Assembly (NCBI RefSeq): GCF_006540305.1
Contig: NZ_BJOR01000001.1
Location: forward strand, 3,596,001 to 3,660,000
Direction of reading: 5' to 3'
DNA length: 64,000 nt
Origin: Streptomyces sp. 6-11-2
GTDB taxonomy: Bacteria > Actinomycetota > Actinomycetes > Streptomycetales > Streptomycetaceae
Of this stretch, positions 16,101 through 23,826 are shown piece by piece. The position numbers and the translations under genes are program-made. The notes beneath the pieces are model-generated. The model saw only the letters and a list, made by a program, of their open reading frames with translations. It was not told where the DNA came from and searched no databases. Position 1 is the stretch's first letter; each line of letters opens with the position of its first letter.

Positions 16101-17982
16101 CCGCCGCGGCACCGGTGGTCTCCCCCTCGCTGTCGCTCTCGAGGAACGCGTCCGTCGAGGACCGCCGGGCCCGCCGCCGCCCGGCGCCCGACGGCTGTTC
16201 GGGCACGGCGGGCTCCGCCGGGGCAGGCTCTTCGGAAACCGCGGCCGGCTCCAGGGCGTGAACCGGGGCCGGGGCCGGGGCCGGGGCCGCGACGACGCCG
16301 GCACCGCCGCCGAGCGGCACCTCCAGGACGTACGCGCTGCCGCTCATGCCCGGCACTTCGTGGGTCTGGAGCACACCGCCGTGCGCACGGACGATCCCGC
16401 GCACGATCGGCTCGTGCACCGGGTCTCCCCCGGCGTACGGTCCGCGCACCTCGATCCGGACGACCTCACCGCGCTGCGCCGCCGCCACCACGACGGTGTT
16501 GTCCATGTAACCGCCCGCTGAGACGGGCGAGTTCCCGGTCGCGTCGACGCCTGCGACGTCCGCGACGAGGTGCGCGAGCGCGGTGGCCAGGCGCCGCGGG
16601 TCGACCTCGGCCTCGATGGGCGGCGCGTGCACGGCGAACTGCACCCGCCCGGGGCCGATCAGTTCGACGGCGCCGTCGACACCGGCGGCGACGACCGCGT
16701 CCAGCATCACCTTCGTCCGGGTGATCTCCTCGCTGCCGGTGTCGAGGCGCTGGTAGCCGAGGACGTTGTCGATCAGCGTCGTGATCCGGGAGTACCCGGC
16801 CGACAGGTGGTGCAGTACCTGGTTGGCCTCGGGCCACAGCTGTCCGGCGTCGTCGGCGGCGAGGGCGGCCAGCTCGCGGCGCAGTTCGTCCAGGGGCCCG
16901 CGCAGGGAGCCGCCGAGGAGGGTCAGCAGCTGCTCGTGCCGGCCGGCCAGCGCCTCGTAGCGGTCCTTCTCCCGCTCGCCGAGGGCGGCGTAGCGCTCCT
17001 CGTTCGCCGCGAGTTGCTCCTCGTGGCGCTCGGTGAGTTCCTCGATCTCGGTGACGTGCTGCTGGCGCAGGGCGGTGAGCTCGGAGGCGTGTGCTTCGGC
17101 GAGCTCGTCGAGCCGCTCCTCGTGGCGCTGCTCCTCGGCGGCCTTCTCGTCGGCGAGCGCGTCGTAGGGGCGCCGGTCGGTGAAGGTCATGACGGCGCCG
17201 ACGAGCTGGTCGCCGTCGCGCACCGGCGCGGTGGTCAGATCGACGGGAACCTTGTCGCCGGCCTTGGACCACAGCACCTGCCCGCGCACCCGGTGCTTGC
17301 GCCCGGAGCGCAGGGTGTCGGCGAGCGGGGACTCCCCGTACGCGAAGGGGGAGCCGTCGGGGCGCGAGTGCAGGACGAGGGTGTGCAGCTCGCGGCCGCC
17401 GAGTTCACCGGCCCGGTAGCCCAGTATTTGGGCGGCGGCGGGGTTGACGAGCACGATCCGCCCGTCGGTGTCGGTGCCCACGACACCCTCGGCGGCGGCC
17501 CGCAGGATCATCTCGGTCTGCCGTTGCGAACGGGCCAGTTCGGCCTCGGTGTCGACGGTGCCGGACAGATCGCGGACGACCAGCATCAGCAGTTCGTCGC
17601 CGCTGTAGCCGTGGCCGTCGTAGGCCTGCTGGCTGTTCTCCAGATTCGCGCTCGTGACCTCGACCGGGAACTCGGACCCGTCGGTCCGCCGCGCCATCAT
17701 CCGGGTGGGCTTGGTCCGCCCGCGCGGATCGATGTGATCGGGGCGGCGCATGGAGCCGGGAATCAGCTTGGAGTCGAACTGCGGCAGCAGATCGAGCAGG
17801 CCACGTCCGACGAGGGCGGTGCCCGGCGTCTCGAAGGCCTCCAGCGCGATGGTGTTGGCGTTGACGACGGTGCCGTTCGCGTTGACCAGCACCAGGGCGT
17901 CGGGCAGCGCGTCGAGTATGGCAGCGAGGCGAGCAGCGCCTCGGGATGGCCTGCTGCTCACGAGACGTTTCCTCCCTGTCAC
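13183..17982 (-). CDS. Giant PAS - degenerate histidine kinase - Pro-rich - receiver scaffold protein
   Basis: 1599 residues. Two PAS domains (about 17-140 and 150-270: ILDALPDALVLVNANG; ILRAAAEGVVGTDTDG) precede a coiled coil (about 280-360). A kinase-like core follows: the H-box position reads GGSLRGPL where kinases have SHELRTPL, so the phospho-His is missing; the N-box also lacks its Asn, while the late G-box area (GIVRAHGG, GMSGSAYVLEVPL) is recognisable. A Pro/Ala/Gly/Gln-rich region of over 650 residues carries six or so basic TGRRRR-type motifs. The end has two receiver-like domains; the last keeps an Asp (VVMDLM) but reads FLAER where the conserved Lys is expected. It is probably a signalling scaffold rather than an active kinase. 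Nearest downstream gene is convergent. Confidence 0.78.
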   Translation of the reverse strand: MTGRKRLVSSRPSRGAARLAAILDALPDALVLVNANGTVVNANTIALEAFETPGTALVGRGLLDLLPQFDSKLIPGSMRRPDHIDPRGRTKPTRMMARRTDGSEFPVEVTSANLENSQQAYDGHGYSGDELLMLVVRDLSGTVDTEAELARSQRQTEMILRAAAEGVVGTDTDGRIVLVNPAAAQILGYRAGELGGRELHTLVLHSRPDGSPFAYGESPLADTLRSGRKHRVRGQVLWSKAGDKVPVDLTTAPVRDGDQLVGAVMTFTDRRPYDALADEKAAEEQRHEERLDELAEAHASELTALRQQHVTEIEELTERHEEQLAANEERYAALGEREKDRYEALAGRHEQLLTLLGGSLRGPLDELRRELAALAADDAGQLWPEANQVLHHLSAGYSRITTLIDNVLGYQRLDTGSEEITRTKVMLDAVVAAGVDGAVELIGPGRVQFAVHAPPIEAEVDPRRLATALAHLVADVAGVDATGNSPVSAGGYMDNTVVVAAAQRGEVVRIEVRGPYAGGDPVHEPIVRGIVRAHGGVLQTHEVPGMSGSAYVLEVPLGGGAGVVAAPAPAPAPVHALEPAAVSEEPAPAEPAVPEQPSGAGRRRARRSSTDAFLESDSEGETTGAAAAPTGRRRRRAVEPSQETGQVPAQDADGSGGTGRRRGRPGDDAAGVSEGAVVMAAEHGAGTAASGTGLGGTVPPQGVPAPTGRRARGEVGPPEALPAALPAAADAQTEAAQTKAAQTEAAQTEAAGGENPAASGPQPTGRRRRALAAATERAAAQEAAPRPVFALPPAEADRPAEGPEAAQALRVPAQGAPAVAPLGDEGQHQAVPHDQADDHTPPQPHPTSAPTGRRRRAVAQPQDPAAVGATPVQGAPGATGVPGVPGVPGAPAGAVPVPLPGAPAQGTAGPGVPAQTGPGGAQALPQPAPQMTPGQPAVPQGVPGQPVAPQGVPGQPTPQQMTPGQPVAPQGLPGQPVLPQGVPGQPTPQQMTPGQPVTPQGLPGHPAVPQAAPGQPGAGPQAPGQQPVPGQALPAQHPSAQAALPAQVPSPERGAAGTAPAPAHGIAGQPLPQQPAALAPLQNPAVPAPAPAQPSAGPLPAQPVPAQGIPAPGTPAQAASGAGGGPVPPNATGAPMPPAQALPQPPAPGAPGTPGTPPHGIPAAAGPVLPPEQATGQAAVQAQPTGQQPGPGAPAARAAQPLPAEAAAPVDPNSTQGRAISVRTLGQGVPFSRQAAQVQAPQPPSATPPPQTTGGSGRRRKLGTPPDPAAAARPQTQTPPQTQAQRPDQTARPHPPAEQPPAQPSLGGPAMAVGTEGGGRSYAIGAPDENAAEGPEPLDGPGGAVEIADTPRPQPMDDELPPEPLDNPRRLLVWPAPDVTTQQALSDRGYRPVIVNSREEVDAQIAAFPAALFVDPLTGPITRTALQSLRQAAVAAEVPVLVTAGLGQATREAAYGADPAVLLKALAPRDSEQHPPRVLLIEEHAEIALALTATLERRGMQVARAASDNDAVTLAGQFRPNLVVMDLMQMHRRRAGILDWLRANGQLNRTPLVVYTAAVGQADLPRLASGETVLFLAERSTSDEVQSRIVDLLARIGTN
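15001..15205 (-). repeat. 90-bp in-frame repeats in the Pro/Gln-rich linker
   Basis: Units begin at 15001, 15091 and 15181 (shared core gtcatctgttgcggggtggg, the last unit degenerate). They encode collagen-like PGQP and PQQMTPGQP modules of the disordered linker. Confidence 0.75.
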
Positions 17983-18218
17983 CGCACCTTGCCGACCGCG
18001 GAGGCCATCTTGCCAACCGGCCCGCAGCGTGTCACGCGAGGGAGTCTATGCGCAGAGGTTGCTCCCGCGACGCAGGATGAGAGGGAGGTCGCACGCGGAG
18101 TTGACGTCGAACCTGTGACCGGACGATTTCGCTTCGCACGACCTCCGCGAGACCTTTACGGACTCCCGGTCCGCCACACCTTCGACATGTACCTGCGCGC
18201 CGGTGCCCGCGTCCCCGC

Positions 18219-18770
18219 CTACGCACGGGTGCGCTCCTGCGCGCCCGCTCCCGCCCACGCGCCGGTACGGGACACCGCGGCCGGCCTCGGAGCGCTGAGG
18301 TCGGGCAACAGCGGCACAAGCCGGTTCCAGCGGTCGATCCGGCAGCCGTCGCCGCGGTCGTAGGCCGCGTCGACGCGGCGCCCGGCCCACGTTCCGGTGA
18401 TGCGAGCGGTGGCAGGACCGCCGTACTGCATGGTGCACACGCTGCCGGCGGGCACGGGGGCGAAGGGCTCCCGCCCCCAGTGCGTGTTCCGGTCGAGCAC
18501 GTCGCAGGCGCGGCGGGCGTCGGGGTGGCTGCCCCCGGCCGGGTGGCAGTACAGCCTGTACGTCCCGTCCCTGCCCGGGCCCGCGTGCCGCACGGTGACG
18601 GTGAGGTGGTCGCCGGCCCGGTCCTCGACCCGGACGGGCGGCGGCGCCGCGGCCGAGGCGGCGGGCACGGCCGAGACCGAGGCGAGCCCGGCGAGCACGG
18701 CGGAGGCGCCGAGTGCCAGCGCCCGCGACACCGCGGAACGTCGGGCTGGGAGAGATCCGATCTGTGTCAT
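18219..18770 (-). CDS. Subtilisin inhibitor-like (SSI family) secreted protein
   Basis: A 183-residue precursor with an N-terminal signal peptide (MTQIGSLPARRSAVSRALALGA, cleavage near AASAAA). The mature part follows the SSI pattern: LTVTVRHAG, GTYRLYCHPAGGSHPDARRAC, VCTMQYGGPATARITGTWAGR and a terminal GCRIDRW. Four Cys sit at the positions that make two disulfides in SSI. By alignment the reactive P1 residue would be Met in CTMQY, which suits subtilisin-type targets. The C-terminus is longer than usual SSI (an Ala/Gly/Arg tail). Start ATG 18770 was chosen to begin the signal peptide. It lies about 240 bp upstream of the PAS gene on the same strand. Confidence 0.85.
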   Translation of the reverse strand: MTQIGSLPARRSAVSRALALGASAVLAGLASVSAVPAASAAAPPPVRVEDRAGDHLTVTVRHAGPGRDGTYRLYCHPAGGSHPDARRACDVLDRNTHWGREPFAPVPAGSVCTMQYGGPATARITGTWAGRRVDAAYDRGDGCRIDRWNRLVPLLPDLSAPRPAAVSRTGAWAGAGAQERTRA

Positions 18771-18945
18771 GCCCGGACTAACGCCTCGCGCCCCCGGACG
18801 TTGCGGCCCGGCCGCCCGACGCCACCGGAAGGGCTTTGCCCTGGGCCCCACCTGCCTAGTACCGTAGGGGGCGATTGGTGACACCCCACTCGGCTGTGTC
18901 ATCATCTGCACGCACCATTCGCGCGCTCGCGTGAGCGGTTGTGCT

Positions 18946-19036
18946 GGAGGCGTCGCCTAGTCCGGTCTATGGCGCCGCACTGCTAATGCGGTTTGGGCCT
19001 TAAAGCCCATCGAGGGTTCAAATCCCTCCGCCTCCG
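18946..19036 (+). tRNA. tRNA-Ser(GCU)
   Basis: A 91-nt class II tRNA. Acceptor ggaggcg pairs with cgcctcc, the anticodon loop reads ctgctaa (anticodon GCT), a long variable arm follows (ttgggccttaaagcccat), then T arm gagggttcaaatccctc and discriminator G. CCA is not encoded. A terminator-like hairpin (gccccggtccctctggaccggggc) follows near 19050. Unlike three other tRNA-Ser genes seen here, I find no duplicated 3' end for it. Confidence 0.95.
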
Positions 19037-19232
19037 CGCATGATCACCGAAGCCCCGGTCCCTCTGGACCGGGGCTTCGGCGTTGCCGGCTCCGTCCCGC
19101 TCCGGACCTTGTTTCCGCAGGTCACAAGGGGTGAGGGGAATGGATTTCACATGGCGGCGGCAGTCATGTAATGTTCTTCCTGTCGCCGCGAGCGGCCCGG
19201 AAGGGCCCGGAGCGAAGACAAAAACAGAACAA

Positions 19233-19305
19233 GCACTCGTAGCTTAACGGATAGAGCATCTGACTACGGATCAGAAGGTTGCAGGTTCGAATCCTGCCGA
19301 GTGCA
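19233..19305 (+). tRNA. tRNA-Arg(ACG)
   Basis: A 73-nt cloverleaf: acceptor gcactcg / cgagtgc, anticodon loop ctacgga (anticodon ACG, read as ICG after deamination), T arm gcaggttcgaatcctgc, discriminator A. The anticodon is a substrate type for the TadA enzyme encoded at 40777. An integrase pseudogene begins 81 bp downstream on the other strand, so this gene was probably used as an integration target. Confidence 0.95.
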
Positions 19306-19310
19306 CACAG

Positions 19311-19349
19311 GTCAAAGGCCCCTCAGGATCATCTTGAGGGGCCTTTGAC
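19311..19349 (+). terminator. Terminator of tRNA-Arg
   Basis: A 15-bp perfect stem, gtcaaaggcccctca / tgaggggcctttgac, 5 bp after the tRNA. Confidence 0.85.
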
Positions 19350-19385
19350 ATCAACGGCTGACATCAACGTGGCCCGAAGCGTCGA

Positions 19386-20440
19386 TCAATCCTCGGTGTC
19401 CGGCTCCCGCTCGCTGTCAGTTTTCTCCTCTGGCTCGTACAGTCCCAGCGCGTCGTCCATCCGGTCGGCGGCGGCTTTGAGCGTCGTGCTCATGACGTGC
19501 GCGTAGGTGTCCAGCGTCATCGTGATCGTGCTGTGCCCGAGCGTTTCCATGATCGTGCGAGCGTCCACACCCTGTGCGAGCAGGAGCGAGGCGCACGTGT
19601 GTCGGAGGCCGTGCACTCGCACCCGTCGTACGCCGGCGTCCCGGCACAGGATGGTGAGCATCCGGTTCAGGCTGCGAGGGTCCGTGACGCGACCGGTCGT
19701 CGTGGTGAAGATCAGCCCATCCGGCTGCCCCGGTGCGAGCTGCCACTTTTCCCCCGCGACCTTGCGTTCCCGTTCCTGCTGGGCTCGGTGCTGTGCGAGT
19801 GCCCGCATGCAGTGCTTCGGGAGGGACCCCGTACGAATGGAGCGCATCGTCTTCGGACTGACGAAGATCAGCTCACGCCGGATGCGCTGTACGGGCGGTC
19901 TTGAGCATGATGCGAGCCTCTGCGGCGTCCGGCGGACGCACCTCCTTGCGGGTGACGGTGGGGGTCTCCACGATCCGCGCGACGTTCCGCACGATCAGCT
20001 CTTCCCGAATCGCCTGTTGCAGCGAGGACCGGAGGACGGCATGGATGTACTGGACGGTCCGGGCGGACGGGCGACGCTTGCAGCAACGGCCCACGGCGCA
20101 GCACGAGCGCTTGCCCTCCGGACGCTCCGCGTCCGCACCCCGCGGCAGCACAGGCAGGAGTCCTTGAACTCCGCGAGGAACCGGCGCACGTCCGCCGGCG
20201 ACAACCGGTTCAGTCGCTTCTTGCCGAGAGCGGGTCGGATGTACAGGCGGGTCAGACCCTCGTTGCTGTTCAGCGTTGACGGTTTGAGCCGCTGGGGTGG
20301 GATGGTGGCGAGCCAGCAGGTGAGGTAGTCGCCGAACGTCATGGTGGACTCGGCGGCCGGGATGCCCTGACGGGTCTTCTCCTGTGGGCCTCGCGTCTCG
20401 GGTTGGCTTGCCCAGCGTCCAACGCACCCGGCCGACCATG
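19386..20440 (-). pseudogene. Tyrosine-recombinase integrase, frameshifted and internally deleted
   Basis: The C-terminal catalytic part is open (19386-19847): HGLRHTCASLLLAQGVDARTIMETLGHST followed by TLDTYAH, with the box II Arg/His and Tyr. The N-terminal SAM-like part (TMTFGDYLTCWLATI, LYIRPALGKKRLNRLSPADVRRFLAEF) lies in a second frame, and the middle (VQYIHAVLRSSLQQAIREELI) in a third. The middle segment jumps from EARIMLKTAR straight to IFVSPKTMRSIRT, so the stretch that normally carries catalytic Arg I (tGlRrGE) is deleted. It cannot encode an active integrase. Its 3' end abuts tRNA-Arg(ACG), as expected for an integrase beside its att site. Confidence 0.88.
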
Positions 20441-20542
20441 GATTCATTGAGCAAACACCAACGCCCCAGCCCATTGACCGAGGCGTGGATGTTTTTTGGT
20501 CTGCGCGCCTAAAAGGGTGGTTCTTCTGCGGCCCGGCGCAAC

Positions 20543-20683
20543 TACGAACTACGAGGCAGCGCCTTTATGATCCCTCTCTTCCGGGGGCTCCCGCTATTTC
20601 CAACGACGCCAACGAGATGATGCATGACGACGACACCGGGTTCCGCTGTGTGGCGACGCCGGAGCAGATGGAGCCCCGAAAGC
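20543..20683 (+). pseudogene. 3' fragment of a SUMF1-domain gene (copy of 1362-1503)
   Basis: It encodes the C-terminal 45 or so residues of the SUMF1 protein found at 570-1508: YELRGSAF, then ...APAISNDANEMMHDDDTGFRCVATPEQMEPRK. A single-base loss near 20585 puts the two parts in different frames. The rest of the gene is missing; upstream sequence is unrelated. It is a scar of a second, independently diverged family member, immediately beyond the integrase pseudogene. Confidence 0.88.
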
Positions 20684-20895
20684 AGCGACGAGTAGGGCTT
20701 TCCTCGTCCAGTCCCAGATCCCGCGCCATCCCTGCTGGCCCGCCCAGGAAGTGTGCCCGGCTATCTACGTGCGTGTGCAAGTCAGTTAGGAGAGCCCGCG
20801 CTCACGCGGCAGGCTCCGCCAGCCGAGCGGCGGAGCCTGGTCTTTGGGGCTTGGGACATCCGGAGCATCCTGCCGGACTTCGCGAAGTCCCTGTT

Positions 20896-21213
20896 CTACG
20901 CTTCCTCAGTGCAAAGCTTGTCGTAGTTCCTTTCGTAAGCGGCCGTGTAAGCCTGCATGTACTTCGAGTTCGTCGTCTTCGGCGCCCAGGACTGCTTGTA
21001 TGCGCAGTCCGGGCCGTCGGCCTGCCCGGCTATCCGTCCATCGCGATTGCCCTCCTTCGCCCCCAGGGGCGGCTTCGGGGCCTCAGTCACAGACACCGAC
21101 GCGGCGTGGGTGGTGTTGGCGGAGCCCTGTGCCATGGTTGCGGGCGAGAACGCCAGGGCCACGGCTGCGACGAGGGGGCTCGCCACGAGTGCGACGGTTC
21201 GCTTCGCGCGCAT
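20896..21213 (-). CDS. Small secreted protein of unknown function
   Basis: A 105-residue precursor with a signal peptide (MRAKRTVALVASPLVAAVALAFSP, cleavage near TMAQG). The mature part has two Cys (GPDCAYKQSW and DKLCTEEA), possibly a disulfide, and an aromatic helix (NSKYMQAYTAAYERNY). Start ATG 21213 fits the signal peptide and follows AAGAGG. It sits inside the accessory strip between the integrase remnant and the att-like fragments. No family recognised. Confidence 0.65.
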   Translation of the reverse strand: MRAKRTVALVASPLVAAVALAFSPATMAQGSANTTHAASVSVTEAPKPPLGAKEGNRDGRIAGQADGPDCAYKQSWAPKTTNSKYMQAYTAAYERNYDKLCTEEA

Positions 21214-21689
21214 AGTCAGCCTCTTCCTTGAAGCGGTACGACATATGGTGCCTCGACCTGGCCAAGCACATCCTTCGCGCGGTTGCTGATCAGGGAGCGG
21301 CATCTACACTCTCTGGCACCATGAGGCCGGTGGATTCCGGCTTCCGACGCCAACTTCCCTGCGGACCGACTACTACTCGCAGTTGTGGCGTCTCTAATTC
21401 GACCGTAGCGAGCGCCGGCCAGTATGTCCACTTATGGCCTAATCGCCGCGATTGACGTGTCAGCTGCCGCCGATTCCACGGTGACTAGTTGTGCTTTGTC
21501 ACCTCAGTCGATCTTGCCTGTTCGGGGGCATGGTGGCGAATATGTGTGAGCGGTCATGAAATTCCCCACGATCTCCATGATCAGCATCACGTAATTCCCC
21601 ACCCGGGCTGGGGCGGTGACGGGCCGCCCGACGGCTGAGTGTGCGGCTGGTCAGGTCGGTGAAGGGCCCCTATGGCGGCGCTCCGCGCC

Positions 21690-21742
21690 GGCCTTGACAG
21701 ATCAGAAGGCATCCGACCTCCACGGCTGACATCAACGAGGCC
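21690..21742 (+). repeat. Possible distal att copy of the tRNA-Arg(ACG) integration
   Basis: Two blocks match the tRNA-Arg 3' region in order: gatcagaagg (anticodon 3' stem in 19270-19279) and cggctgacatcaacg followed by n-ggcc (as at 19355-19374). Here they are about 15 bp apart instead of about 75, so the T arm, acceptor and terminator appear deleted. The longer block is the better evidence; the 10-base block alone could be chance. Confidence 0.5.
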
Positions 21743-21818
21743 GGACAGCGGTACACAACGGCGCCCCTGATTGACCGTTGGGCAGCCGACGACGGCACCA
21801 GGCGTGAGCGTGGATCGA

Positions 21819-21864
21819 ACTCCTAAGGAGGGTGTCGCAGGTTCGAATCCTACGACTGTGCAAG
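21819..21864 (+). repeat. Degenerate 3' half of a tRNA-Arg(CCU)-like gene
   Basis: The run actcctaaggagggtgtcgc then aggttcgaatcct resembles the anticodon-to-T-arm half of tRNA-Arg(CCU), but the T stem has a mismatch (gcagg / cctac) and no 5' half pairs with it. It is probably an attachment-site scar or pseudo-tRNA from another insertion. Confidence 0.5.
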
Positions 21865-22021
21865 CCTTGGCTGCTCGCTGCGCTCGGCGCGACGGCGTTC
21901 GGGAGCTCCCGCCCGCCGCGTGCTTCCGGGCCGACTCGGACCTGGCGTGCCCGACGGGTCGGCACAGTCGCTGCGACTCTCCCGGCCACGCTCGCGCGGG
22001 AGCGCCCCGCGGCGCGTGGCT

Positions 22022-22065
22022 GCGGGGCGCCTTGTGGGGTTTAGCGGGGCGCCTTGTGGGGTTTA
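22022..22065. repeat. Perfect 22-bp tandem duplication at a stop codon
   Basis: Unit gcggggcgccttgtggggttta occurs twice head to tail. The second copy supplies the stop codon of the small secreted-protein gene that ends at 22063. Confidence 0.9.
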
Positions 22066-22278
22066 GTCGACCGACTGCCCGTCGTACTTACCGCCCACGC
22101 AGGGGTTGCCCGGCAAGTCGATCCGGGGCGTTCCGCCGCCGTCCTCGCACTGGTGGGGGCCGACGACGGGGGCACCCTGTGCGGTGGCGGCAGTGGCGGC
22201 AGTGGCGGCGCCTGCGAGGCCGAGTCCGGCGAGGGCTGCCGTGGCGCTGACGGCGGCGAGGATTCGTCGAATGCGCAT
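22063..22278 (-). CDS. Very small secreted peptide
   Basis: A 71-residue precursor: signal peptide MRIRRILAAVSATAALAGLG with an Ala/Thr-rich c-region, then a mature peptide of about 38 residues with two Cys (HQCEDGGGTPRIDLPGNPCVGG), which could form a disulfide loop. A GGGG ribosome site precedes the ATG at 22278. A 22-bp tandem duplication abuts its stop. No family recognised. Confidence 0.6.
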   Translation of the reverse strand: MRIRRILAAVSATAALAGLGLAGAATAATAATAQGAPVVGPHQCEDGGGTPRIDLPGNPCVGGKYDGQSVD

Positions 22279-22705
22279 TTGGTTCCCCTTTCGCGGATTA
22301 CCTCGGTTGGGGCACTAGTCAGCTTGATCCTCACCCCTGTGGGTGGCACGTCATGTTGCGCCGTTCGGGTGACAGTGCTGGCGGGTGCGGGGTGGTGACG
22401 CGACCCGTCGGACAGGCCCTGGAACGAAGAGACCACCCCGGCCGGATGGGTGGTCTCCTCGTTGTTCCGGAGGGGGCAGCGTCCGCAACCGGCCCCATGC
22501 CACGAGCCGGCGCTCGACCAACTTCCCAGGGCTCAGCGCGGTGGCCGATGAAGCGGGGTCACAGCACTAGGCCGTGCCTGGGCGATCACGGCCTGGCTGG
22601 GCGGAGGGTCGGCCGGATGAATGGCCGCCGGGCCGTACATCGTTCACTGCCCTCGCAGGTGGAATTCGCTGGAGGCGCCGCACACGTCGTGCTGCAATGC
22701 ACGCC
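22279..22705. other. Intergenic stretch before the GNAT gene
   Basis: About 430 bp. A hairpin-like pair (gagaccacccc / ggtggtctcc, near 22428-22456) could be a terminator. I see no gene and no clear ribosome site before the GNAT start. Confidence 0.4.
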
Positions 22706-23230
22706 ATGATTCTTGGAAATCTCGTACGCCTGCGCGCGCTGGCACCGTCCGACGCGGAATCGTTGTGGCGGTGGAACAACGACCCCGACGTGATGCGCTG
22801 GTTGGACGCGTATTACGACCAGCACTTGGAGGGGGTGCGCAAACGCCTCGAGGAGCGGGGGCCGAACACGTACGGGGACACGCTGTACGGGATCGAGGTG
22901 CGTGACGACGAGACGCTGATCGGGTTGGTGCGGCTGCGGGATGCCGAGCCGGAGACGGGTTGTGCCGAGCTGGACATCTACCTGGGCGAGAAGAACCGCT
23001 GGGGCCGGGGCTACGCCACCGACGCGCTGCGCACCATGTGCCGGTACGGGTTCGACACCATGCGGCTGCACAAGATCTCCCTGACAGTGGTCACGGAGAA
23101 CCATGCGGCCCACCACATCTACCTGAAGGTCGGCTTCGTCGAAGAGGGCCGGCTGCGGCAGGTGTTCCACCGGGACGGACGTTGGTACGACCAGTACGTC
23201 ATGGGAATGCTGAATGGGGAGCTGCGCTAG
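22706..23230 (+). CDS. GNAT acetyltransferase, RimJ/RimL type
   Basis: A 174-residue GCN5-related N-acetyltransferase that would move acetyl from acetyl-CoA to an amine, perhaps a protein N-terminus or small molecule. Typical features: VRLRALAPSDAESLWRWNNDPDVMRWL at the start, the acetyl-CoA loop region ELDIYLGEKNRWGRGYATDALR, and LHKISLTVVTENHAAHHIYLKVGFVEEGRLRQ. The start may be ATG 22706 or 22697; neither has a good ribosome site and the former begins like other family members. It stands alone. Substrate unknown. Confidence 0.85.
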   Translation: MILGNLVRLRALAPSDAESLWRWNNDPDVMRWLDAYYDQHLEGVRKRLEERGPNTYGDTLYGIEVRDDETLIGLVRLRDAEPETGCAELDIYLGEKNRWGRGYATDALRTMCRYGFDTMRLHKISLTVVTENHAAHHIYLKVGFVEEGRLRQVFHRDGRWYDQYVMGMLNGELR

Positions 23231-23826
23231 GCCCTGCCTGGACCCCGGCCCCGCCGTCGTCATCTTCCGGCCCGTAGCTGTCACCCCTCAGCGGGCATCG
23301 GCGCCCTGTTCGTGGAGCAGCGACGGGCACGTGTGCCGGGGTGGCTGAGGTCAGCACCGTGTTTCCGTCGGTCGTACTCCAAGGGTCGTCTTCTCCAACT
23401 CGTCAACCGGAAGCCGGCGTTGTAGCCGCACCTGCCTCCGGCGCGCCGACCGCCCCGGCACCATCGGCACCGGGGTCTTGATCAGGGCTTCCACGACCGG
23501 ACCACCCGGAATGCCGTCCAGGCCGAGGGGTGGTCCGTCTCTCGTCGTCGGCCTCAGCCGCCCGGGAAACTTACGGCGAGGGGGGCTTCGGGATCGGCTC
23601 AGGGCTTTGCCCACCTCATGGATGACGAGAGGCCCGGGAGTGACCCGGGGTCTCTCGCGTTGCAGGGGTCTGTCGTCAGGCGGCGTGGGCAGCGCGGGGC
23701 CGGGGTCACCGACGTCCGTGACTGATCGTTCCCCGGCCGTGGAACCCCGCGCCCGGTCCTGAGCGGTCGGCCGAGCGCGCCCGCCCCCGGAGGCGTTGTC
23801 AGTGGGGGCCCGTACTCTCGCAAGGG
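23231..23826. other. Gene-free 600-bp stretch
   Basis: Open frames here are low-complexity (Arg/Pro/Thr) and lack ribosome sites or family features on both strands, so I do not call a gene. No tRNA-like or IS-like structure was found. Confidence 0.4.

Larger units (their letters stand above)
21214..22021. other. Gene-free accessory stretch with att-like fragments
   Basis: About 800 bp of mixed, locally lower-GC sequence (for example 21395-21600) with no credible gene on either strand. Within it are two tRNA-related scars, at 21690-21742 and 21819-21864, described separately. No transposase reading frame is visible. Confidence 0.5.

Noticed and set aside
12565..16521. A 1318-codon open frame on the + strand opposite the PAS-scaffold gene
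   Set aside because: Low-complexity Arg/Gly protein with no domain; it mirrors the third-position GC of the real gene on the other strand.
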